From: Chloroflexi bacterium RBG_16_72_14 | GTDB taxonomy: Bacteria; Chloroflexota; Limnocylindria; Limnocylindrales; CSP1-4 | Assembly: GCA_001797035.1 (NCBI GenBank) | Contig: MGOE01000147.1 | Location: 1 to 5,837 of the forward strand | Direction: 5' to 3' | DNA: 5,837 bases | Shown here: in pieces, positions 1-4,786 of the stretch | How positions within the stretch are numbered: the stretch's first letter is position 1 | Layout: each line of letters starts with the position of its first letter | Position numbers and translations under genes: made by a program | Notes under the pieces: model-generated | Told to the model about the DNA's origin: nothing | The model's database searches: none | The model's input: the letters and a program-made list of their open reading frames with translations, nothing else

Positions 1-81
1 CTGGTGGGCCAGGCCAGCCGCCCAGCGGCTGGGATCGCACGCGGTGGGCCGGTTCAACCGCCCAGCGGCGGAGCGGGCCGG
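1..81 (+). repeat. 81-bp GC-rich direct repeat, copy A (left edge may be clipped)
   Basis: This stretch recurs at 950-1030 with one difference, A57 against G1006. It contains two adjacent hairpins. The first has an 8-bp perfect stem (14-21 with 25-32, loop CCA). The second pairs 45-48 and 50-53 with 57-60 and 61-64 around a 3-nt loop, with C49 bulged. Two copies of the core CCGCCCAGCGG lie at 18-28 and 58-68. The repeat can be read through in one frame of the downstream HTH gene, but that translation is low-complexity Gly/Pro/Ala/Arg and does not look like protein. Because the window begins here, the true left boundary is unknown. Confidence 0.9.
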
Positions 82-108
82 CGGTCAACCGGTGGCGGAG
101 CGGGCCGG
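67..108 (+). repeat. short tandem duplication at the right edge of copy A
   Basis: The 15-mer GGCGGAGCGGGCCGG occurs at 67-81 and again at 94-108, a period of 27 bp. The 12 bases between them (82-93) include TCAACCGG, which resembles the TTCAACCG loop segment of the main repeat. This looks like a partial, degenerate extra unit of the same repeat. Copy B at 950-1030 does not carry this second 15-mer. Confidence 0.75.
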
Positions 109-142
109 GCGCAGCCGCGTAAGTGCGGACGAAGTGGCGACT

Positions 143-153
143 GGGATCATCCC
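143..153. promoter_or_regulatory. perfect 11-bp palindrome just before the HTH gene start (possible operator)
   Basis: GGGAT-C-ATCCC is a perfect inverted repeat ending 3 nt before the ATG at 157. It occupies the place where a Shine-Dalgarno sequence would normally be, and no purine-rich ribosome site is visible there. HTH regulators often bind palindromes near their own start, so an autoregulatory operator is conceivable. The site is short and could be chance in GC-rich DNA. Confidence 0.3.
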
Positions 154-156
154 GCC

Positions 157-813
157 ATGCCAGCACGACAGCGGCCCGGCGACCTGGGGCTGGAGGATTC
201 GCGGCGCCTCGGCTCATCCGTGGCTTCAGAGCTCAAGGACGCGCGTCTCGCGGCCGGCCTCAGCCAGGAGGCTGCGGCGCGCGGCGCGGGGATGTCGGCA
301 TCGCAGTGGGGCCGCGTGGAACGGGGCGAGCTCGCGAGCGCCACGACCGAGCAGATCTGCCGCGCCGCACGTTCCCTCGGCCTGATGCTCTCGCTGAAGC
401 TCTATCCGGCCGGCGCCCCGGTCCGCGATGCGGGCCACCTGGCGCTGGTCGAGCGGTTCGAGGCCCGGCTGCGGCCACCGCTGCGCCTCCGCCGGGAGGT
501 CGCCCTGCCCGTACCCGGCGACCGGCGAGCGTGGGACGGCGTCGTCGATGGTGACGCTCGGCCGTTCTTCGCGGAGTTCGAGACGCACCTGCACGACATC
601 CAGGCAACCGACCGACGGATCGACCTCAAGCTGCGCGACGATCCGCGCGGTTCCGTCGTGGTGCTCGTTGTAGCGCGGAGCCATCACAACAGGCGGGTGC
701 TTGCCGAGTTTCGCGAGGCACTCCGGTCGCGCTTCCCGCTCGACGGCGGCGCCGTCCTGCGGGCGATCGGCGAGGGGCGCGGGCCGGCGGCGAGCGGGAT
801 CCTGATGCTGTGA
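157..813 (+). CDS. XRE-family HTH protein with nuclease-fold-like C-terminal domain
   Basis: The product is 218 aa if ATG 157 is used. The frame stays open to the window start, but that upstream part is translated repeat DNA, so I exclude it. GTG 220, just before the HTH, is an alternative start; neither start has a good ribosome site. Residues about 23-80 form a Cro/C1-type helix-turn-helix (ELKDARLAAGLSQEAAA, then SASQWGRVERGE), implying DNA binding. Residues about 95-218 contain an alternating strand/helix domain: PGDRRAWD (D127), then FFAEFE (E140, E142), then HDIQATDRRIDLKLRD (Q149, K158), then the hydrophobic strand VVVLVVARSHHNRR. This order is reminiscent of the PD-(D/E)XK restriction-endonuclease-like fold, but the usual E-x-K is E-x-E here, so catalysis is uncertain. 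HTH proteins with this C-terminal half recur in high-GC Chloroflexota and Actinobacteria as uncharacterised regulators. No signal peptide or membrane segment is seen. The gene lies between the two direct repeats and is convergent with mreC. The HTH call is firm; the nuclease-fold call is inference. Confidence 0.82.
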   Translation: MPARQRPGDLGLEDSRRLGSSVASELKDARLAAGLSQEAAARGAGMSASQWGRVERGELASATTEQICRAARSLGLMLSLKLYPAGAPVRDAGHLALVERFEARLRPPLRLRREVALPVPGDRRAWDGVVDGDARPFFAEFETHLHDIQATDRRIDLKLRDDPRGSVVVLVVARSHHNRRVLAEFREALRSRFPLDGGAVLRAIGEGRGPAASGILML

Positions 814-875
814 GCCCGAGCTGCGAGCGTGGGCACGGTAACGCCTTCCGCGCGTGCCGGGCCGCGCCGCCCGTT

Positions 876-924
876 CGCTGGGCGGTTGAACGAGCCCATC
901 GGGTCCGGTTCCGGCCGCCCAGCG
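876..924. repeat. REP-like imperfect palindrome in the convergent gap; possible bidirectional terminator
   Basis: A 10-bp perfect inverted repeat pairs CGCTGGGCGG (876-885) with CCGCCCAGCG (915-924). The 29-nt interior can pair further with bulges (GAAC with GGTTC, GCCC with GGGT). The arms are the same CCGCCCAGCGG core found in the 81-bp repeats, and the left arm is followed by TTGAAC, the reverse of the GTTCAA part of that repeat. It lies 62 bp after the HTH gene stop and about 140 bp after the mreC stop. It could therefore block transcription from both sides or mark a REP/BIME-type unit. No T-tract follows, so an intrinsic terminator role is only a possibility. Confidence 0.65.
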
Positions 925-949
925 GAGCATCCGTGCGCTGGCGGGGTGG

Positions 950-1030
950 CTGGTGGGCCAGGCCAGCCGCCCAGCGGCTGGGATCGCACGCGGTGGGCCG
1001 GTTCAGCCGCCCAGCGGCGGAGCGGGCCGG
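950..1030 (+). repeat. 81-bp GC-rich direct repeat, copy B
   Basis: This is the same 81 bases as positions 1-81 in the same orientation, with the single change A57 to G1006. The hairpins are conserved: 963-970 pairs with 974-981, and the second hairpin keeps its stem because the change turns a T-A pair into a T-G wobble. Core copies lie at 967-977 and 1007-1017. It ends 34 bp from the mreC stop codon, so an mreC transcript running past its stop would form these hairpins in antisense form. Confidence 0.92.
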
Positions 1031-1064
1031 GGCGCCAACGGGCCGCCGGCTCTGCGGCGCGTGA

Positions 1065-2042
1065 CTAGGGTCGTGGCGTCGCGGAGGGCCGGGGCGTGGG
1101 TGACGGCTTGGGGGAGGGCGTGTAGCAGGGGACCTCGCCCTCCGGGATCGTGCCCTCGGTACCGCACGGGACGGGCTGCTGGTCCACGGGCGGGAGGCCG
1201 CCCTCGTAGTCGGTGATGACGAGGGCCAGCTCGAACGAGTCGAGGTTCCCCGCCGGCGCGAGGAACGCGGTCTGCACGACGTCGTTCGCGTCCCGCTGCA
1301 CGTCCACGACCGTGCCCACGAGCAGGCCCTTGGGATACGGCGAGCGGATGCCCCCGGCCAGCTCGATGCCGGCCGTGAACACCTCCTCGTCGAGCCCGAT
1401 CGGCACCGAGGAGTCGACATTGCGCATCACCAGGACGCCACCGGCCTGTCCCACGACCTCGCCGGTCGCGCCGCTGCCCAGCAGCTGCCCGACCACGGTC
1501 GACGACGAGTCGCTGATCAGCGTGACCTTGGCAAACGACGGCCCCACGTCGGTCACCCGCCCCACCAGCGCGCCGCCCTGGACGACGACCGCGTCGCCCT
1601 CGGCGATCCCGTCGTCCGTGCCCTTGTCGAGGATCACCAGCCGGCGACTCTCGAGCGACTCGCGCCCGATGACCCGCGTCGCGACGGTCTCGTGGTCGAA
1701 CCCGCCCTGGAGCTGGAGCAGCGCCGTGAGCTGGTCGTTCTCGACCCGGACGGCCCCGAGGCGCGCGTTCTCGTTGGCCAGCCGCTCGTTCTCGTCGCGC
1801 AACGCCGCGTTCTCGATCCGCAGCTGGTCGATCTCCGTGATCGAGGCCACCACGCCCGCGACTCCGTCGGCGACGCTCGCGATGGCGCCCTGGAACGGCC
1901 GGAGCGCGAACGACAGCCCGCGCTGCATCTCCTGGACATAGGGGTTCGCCGAGAACGCCATCATCAGCAGGGTGATCGCGAGCAGGATCGTGAACACGAT
2001 CCCCCGGCGGCGGGCCTGGCGGTTGGCGAGGATCGTGGTCAT
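1065..2042 (-). CDS. mreC: rod shape-determining protein MreC
   Basis: The product is 325 aa with ATG start and TAG stop. MreC is a bitopic membrane protein whose periplasmic part scaffolds the elongasome and contacts MreB, MreD and PBP2. The layout is typical: a basic cytoplasmic start (RQARRR, residues 8-13), one membrane helix (about 15-32), and a coiled coil (about 68-112, with the heptad-like run IENAALRDENERLANENARL). The two beta-barrel subdomains follow (about 118-278), with VIGRESLESRRLVILDKG and the family-typical GIRSPYPKGLLVGTVVDV near 231-248. Residues 281-325 form a Pro/Ser/Thr tail ending in PSPKPSPTPRPSATPRP, with two cysteines (293, 306). Such tails are common but not conserved. 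The GGAG ribosome site at 2051-2054, 8 nt from the ATG, fixes the start. The gene lies 52 bp after mreB and is probably cotranscribed with it. mreD, which usually follows, is absent; the next gene is convergent. Confidence 0.96.
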   Translation of the reverse strand: MTTILANRQARRRGIVFTILLAITLLMMAFSANPYVQEMQRGLSFALRPFQGAIASVADGVAGVVASITEIDQLRIENAALRDENERLANENARLGAVRVENDQLTALLQLQGGFDHETVATRVIGRESLESRRLVILDKGTDDGIAEGDAVVVQGGALVGRVTDVGPSFAKVTLISDSSSTVVGQLLGSGATGEVVGQAGGVLVMRNVDSSVPIGLDEEVFTAGIELAGGIRSPYPKGLLVGTVVDVQRDANDVVQTAFLAPAGNLDSFELALVITDYEGGLPPVDQQPVPCGTEGTIPEGEVPCYTPSPKPSPTPRPSATPRP

Positions 2043-2060
2043 GGCGCGGACTCCGGGTGC

Positions 2061-2080
2061 GGGCCCGGTCGGCCGGGTCC
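2061..2080 (-). other. intercistronic hairpin between mreB and mreC
   Basis: Positions 2061-2068 and 2073-2080 are inverted repeats (GGGCCCGG and CCGGGTCC) around a 4-nt loop. In the mreBC mRNA (minus strand) this gives a 5-bp GC stem capped by CCGA, extended by two more pairs across one A/C mismatch. It lies 6 nt upstream of the mreC ribosome site, inside the 52-bp gap. It could affect mRNA processing or the mreB-to-mreC ratio, but short GC hairpins are frequent in such DNA. Confidence 0.35.
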
Positions 2081-2094
2081 GGCGGCTGCGACGG

Positions 2095-3153
2095 TCAGCG
2101 AGGCGGGCGGATGTACGTCTCGCCGACGAGCACCCGCTCCATGGCGGGGCTCGAGAGCTCCTGGAGGACGACGCCCGTGCCGCGCGCCACGCAGGTCAGC
2201 GGGTCGTCCGCGACGTGGACCGGCATCTGGGTGGCCTCGGCGACCCGCCGGTCCAGCCCGGCGAGCAGCGCGCCGCCCCCGGCGAGCACGATCCCCTGGT
2301 CCATGATGTCGGCCACCAGCTCCGGCGGCGTCTCCTCGATCGTGTCCTTGATCGTGTCCACGATCTGGGCGACCGAGACCTCGATGGCCTCGCGGATCTG
2401 GTCCGCGCCCACCTCGACCGAGCGCGGCAGCCCGGTTAGCAGGTCGCGCCCGCGGAGCGTGACGCGCTGCGAGTCCCATTCGCCGGGGTACGCGGACCCG
2501 ATCGCGATCTTGATGTCCTCGGACGTACGCTCGCCGAGGAACAGGTTGTACTCGCGCCGGGCGAACGAGACGATGTCCTGGTCCATCTCGTCCCCGCCGA
2601 TCCGGATCGACCGGCTGACGACGATGCCGCCGAGCGAGATCACCGCCACCTCGGTGGTGCCGCCGCCGATGTCCACGATCAGCGACCCGGACGGCTCTGA
2701 CACCGGCAGCCCGGCGCCGATCGCGGCGGCCATCGGCTCCTCGATCAGGCGGGCCCAGCGGGCCCCGGCGTTGAGGGCGGCGTCCCGGACGGCCCGCTTC
2801 TCGACCTCGGTCACGCCGGACGGGATGCCGAGCAGCATCCGGGGGCGCGGGATCAGGCCCACCCGGTCGTGCACCTTGTTCACGAAGTACTTGATCATCT
2901 GCTCGGTGACGTCGAAGTCGCTGATGACCCCGTCCCGCAGCGGACGCACGGCGACGATCGAGGCGGGTGTCCGGCCGACCATCCGCTTCGCCTCGGCGCC
3001 GATGGCGAGGACCCGCTTGGTCCGGGCGTCGATGGCGACGACCGAGGGCTCGGAGATCACGATCCCGCGATCGCGCACGTGCACCAGGGTGTTGGCCGTG
3101 CCGAGGTCGATCCCGATGTCGCGGGAGAAGAGGCCGAGGAGACGGTCGAACAT
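2095..3153 (-). CDS. mreB: rod shape-determining protein MreB, bacterial actin homologue
   Basis: The product is 352 aa, close to the usual 330-350. MreB polymerises with ATP into membrane-bound filaments that direct lateral wall synthesis by the elongasome. The actin-fold motifs are intact: phosphate 1 DLGTANT (16-22), the catalytic-loop region LIEEPMAAAIGAGLP (136-150), phosphate 2 DIGGGTTEVAVISLGG (161-176) and the adenosine motif LAGGGALLAGLD (290-301). The family-typical segments IPSGVTEVEKRAVRDA (110-125) and IGSAYPGEW (218-226) are also present. The N-terminus MFDRLLGLFSRDIG carries F2, L5, L6, L8 and F9, which probably serve for membrane contact. ATG 3153 is preceded by AAGGA (3167-3171) at a rather long 13-nt spacing; no better start is seen. 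mreC follows in the same direction. The upstream 191 bp carries a candidate promoter. There is no sign of degeneration. Mbl or a DnaK-like actin relative is excluded as a class, but whether other MreB paralogues exist elsewhere in the genome cannot be seen. Confidence 0.98.
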   Translation of the reverse strand: MFDRLLGLFSRDIGIDLGTANTLVHVRDRGIVISEPSVVAIDARTKRVLAIGAEAKRMVGRTPASIVAVRPLRDGVISDFDVTEQMIKYFVNKVHDRVGLIPRPRMLLGIPSGVTEVEKRAVRDAALNAGARWARLIEEPMAAAIGAGLPVSEPSGSLIVDIGGGTTEVAVISLGGIVVSRSIRIGGDEMDQDIVSFARREYNLFLGERTSEDIKIAIGSAYPGEWDSQRVTLRGRDLLTGLPRSVEVGADQIREAIEVSVAQIVDTIKDTIEETPPELVADIMDQGIVLAGGGALLAGLDRRVAEATQMPVHVADDPLTCVARGTGVVLQELSSPAMERVLVGETYIRPPR

Positions 3154-3280
3154 GCTGGCGGGCAGTTCCTTGCTGCGTGGACTCGGACGCCGGTCACGGC
3201 GCGGGCGCGGCGACCGGGACGGCCGCAGTTGAAGGCGGGGGTCGGGGCCCGCGACGCGAGACGTGCGAGCGAGCCCGAGC

Positions 3281-3286
3281 AGTATA
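3281..3286 (-). promoter_or_regulatory. mreB: candidate -10 box for mreBC
   Basis: On the minus strand this hexamer reads TATACT, matching the sigma-70 -10 consensus at 5 of 6 positions in an otherwise almost AT-free region. Transcription would start near 3274 and give a leader of about 120 nt before the mreB ATG. No -35 resembling TTGACA is found about 17 bp upstream (near 3304-3309), and there is no extended TGn motif, so the call is tentative. Confidence 0.4.
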
Positions 3287-3292
3287 CCCGCG

Positions 3293-3338
3293 GCCGCTGC
3301 GCCGCCCGGGACGTGCAGCGGACCGTGGCCGCAGCGGC
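3293..3338 (-). repeat. 9-bp inverted repeat between flavoenzyme stop and mreB promoter
   Basis: GCCGCTGCG at 3293-3301 is exactly complementary in reverse to CGCAGCGGC at 3330-3338, leaving a 28-nt loop. It begins 6 bp beyond the stop codon of the upstream oxidoreductase gene and ends just before the mreB -10 candidate. It could slow transcription leaving the oxidoreductase gene or be a protein site at mreB. There is no T-tract, so it is not a standard intrinsic terminator. Confidence 0.35.
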
Positions 3339-3344
3339 GCCGAC

Positions 3345-4538
3345 CTACCGCCAGATCGGCATCTCGCCGTGCTCGCCCACGAGCGGGCGTCCCTCCGCGA
3401 ACCGCTCGAGGCGGAACGGCGAGAGGTCCACCGACCGGGCCGCACCGTCGAGGATCAGCTCGGCCATCCCGAGGCCCACCGCCGGCGCGGTCTTGAACCC
3501 GGTGCCGCTGTGGCCGCAGTCGAGATGGAAGCCGTCCGGGCCCGCCCGGCCCAGGATCGGCCGCTGGTCCGGCGTGATGCCGTCCTGCCCGCTGTGCGCC
3601 GACTGGAACGTCCCGTCCGCGAGCCCCGGCACGCGCCGGATCACCCGTTCCGTGACCCGTTCCGCGAAGCCCGGCTCGGCGTCCGCCGTGTCGCGGTCCG
3701 GGTCGCCGTCGAGGCCGTTCTCGTCCTCGAGGCCGACCAGCGCGAGACCGGCGCCCTCGGGCCGCAGGTACTGGGCGTTGGGGTTGTCGATCACGACCGG
3801 CAGTGGGCGCGCCACCGTGGCCGGAACGCCCACGTAGCCCGTGTCGTGGCGCCAGACCGTGACCGGGATCTCGAGCCCGACGAGCGCGGCGATCCGCGCC
3901 GCCCAGCCCCCGGCCGCATCGACCACGACCGGCGCCGCGTATGCGCCCTGCGTCGTCTCGACCCCGGTCACCCGGCCGCCGGACACGGGGATCGCAGTGA
4001 CCGCCGCACCGCGGACCAGCGTCGCCCCGCGGTCGCGGGCGGCGCGCATGAAGCCGGCGGCGGTTCCCGAGGGGTCCGCGTAGCCGGACTCGGGCTCATA
4101 CGCCGCGACCTCGCCGTCCACCACGGCCAGGGCGGGCGCGATCCGCCGGATGTCGTCCGCGCCGACCACCGATGTCTCGATCCCCAGCGCCCGGTGGGCG
4201 GCCACGTTCGCCCGCAGCCGCGCCTCGCCATCGGCAGGCTCCATCCACAGGAAGCCGGTCCGCGTGAACCCGCACTCGCCGCCGACGCGCGCCGCCCAGT
4301 CGCGGAAGTACGGGAAGGAGGCCCAGGCCAGCCGGGTCTCGGCCAGCAGGTGGTAGTGCATCCGGACGAGGCCGCTCGAGCGCCCGGTGGCCCCCGCCGC
4401 GACCGCCGAGCGCTCCACGACGATGACGCGCGCCCCGCGCTCCGCGAGATGGAACGCGAGGCTGGCGCCGTGGACGCCGGCGCCGATGACGATGACGTCC
4501 GCCGTGGCGGTGGTGGCGGCGGCGGTGGTGGCGGGCAT
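3345..4538 (-). CDS. FAD-dependent oxidoreductase, DAO family (sarcosine oxidase beta / glycine oxidase-like)
   Basis: The product is 397 aa, a usual size for single-subunit DAO-fold flavoenzymes (about 370-420), which oxidise amino acids or N-methylated amines. Residues 14-42 form the FAD dinucleotide-binding Rossmann unit: strand DVIVIGAG, GxGxxG as GAGVHG (19-24), ending at E42, the expected ribose-binding acid. GATGRSSGLVRMHY (49-62) follows, the usual second flavin contact. VVVDAAGGWA (204-213) and the C-terminal signature GITPDQRPILG (320-330) with GHSGTGFKTAPAVG (342-355) are typical of SoxB/DadA relatives. The cysteine that carries FAD covalently in monomeric sarcosine oxidase, just before the TPD motif, is absent (SGQDGITPD), so FAD is probably non-covalent. 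Substrate cannot be read from sequence. The N-terminus is an Ala/Thr-rich leader (2-13) without a signal peptide or membrane helix, so the enzyme is probably cytosolic. The frame is open further upstream, but ATG 4538 has a GGAGG site and sits just before the Rossmann strand. The gene is on the mreB strand but separated from it by 191 bp. Confidence 0.92.
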   Translation of the reverse strand: MPATTAAATTATADVIVIGAGVHGASLAFHLAERGARVIVVERSAVAAGATGRSSGLVRMHYHLLAETRLAWASFPYFRDWAARVGGECGFTRTGFLWMEPADGEARLRANVAAHRALGIETSVVGADDIRRIAPALAVVDGEVAAYEPESGYADPSGTAAGFMRAARDRGATLVRGAAVTAIPVSGGRVTGVETTQGAYAAPVVVDAAGGWAARIAALVGLEIPVTVWRHDTGYVGVPATVARPLPVVIDNPNAQYLRPEGAGLALVGLEDENGLDGDPDRDTADAEPGFAERVTERVIRRVPGLADGTFQSAHSGQDGITPDQRPILGRAGPDGFHLDCGHSGTGFKTAPAVGLGMAELILDGAARSVDLSPFRLERFAEGRPLVGEHGEMPIWR

Positions 4539-4786
4539 GGGCGCAGGACCCCTCCGGTGGTAGCAGTCTGCGCAAGTATCGGGCGTGACGGGCTCCGGGC
4601 GCCGACGGGCGCCTGAGTGCGGCCCGGCGCGCCGGCAGGGGTACGTTCTGCGGCTGGCGCCGGTACCTCGGGGGACGTTGGCGCACGCCACCGCGCGGGG
4701 GACGATGCGCTCAGGTGCGGTGGGGAGCCGAGAGTCACGGTCAAGTGGCCTCGCCCGACACGTCCCGGAGGGATGACGGATCACCA
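4539..4786. other. divergent intergenic region with two inverted repeats
   Basis: This 248-bp gap separates the starts of the minus-strand flavoenzyme and the plus-strand GGDEF gene, so both promoters should lie here. I find no convincing -35/-10 pair. A weak GATACT on the minus strand (4577-4582) could be a -10 box for the flavoenzyme. Two inverted repeats are visible: GGCGCC at 4598-4603 and 4608-4613 with a 4-nt loop, and GGTAC at 4640-4644 with GTACC at 4663-4667. Either could be a regulator site or GC-rich noise. The upstream edge depends on the uncertain start of the GGDEF gene, which could be as early as 4745. Confidence 0.4.
4551..4555 (-). promoter_or_regulatory. ribosome binding site that decides the flavoenzyme start
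   Basis: On the minus strand this reads GGAGG, 12 nt before the ATG at 4536-4538. It supports this ATG over the much longer open frame that continues upstream to about 5024. That extension would overlap the divergent GGDEF gene and encodes only Arg/Pro/Gly-rich shadow sequence. Confidence 0.65.

Noticed and set aside
4..156. N-terminal extension of the HTH protein starting at GTG 4
   Set aside because: The frame is open, but the translation is low-complexity repeat DNA that recurs in the non-coding gap at 953 onward. A later start fits the domain better.
1..1030. CRISPR array
   Set aside because: The repeats are too few, irregularly spaced and have no uniform spacers; no cas gene is present.
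1..1030. Insertion sequence or integron cassette
   Set aside because: No transposase or integrase, and the repeats are direct rather than terminal inverted. No target-site duplication can be judged because copy A is clipped at the window edge.
2057..3232. Long plus-strand open frame (391 codons) opposite mreB
   Set aside because: It is the antisense of an intact mreB with all actin motifs. Ser/Arg/Thr-rich composition is typical of shadow frames in GC-rich DNA.
2967..4616. Plus-strand open frame of 549 codons opposite mreB and the flavoenzyme
   Set aside because: Arg/Gly/Pro-rich translation with no domain, spanning two genes and their intergenic gap; the minus-strand frames carry clear motifs.
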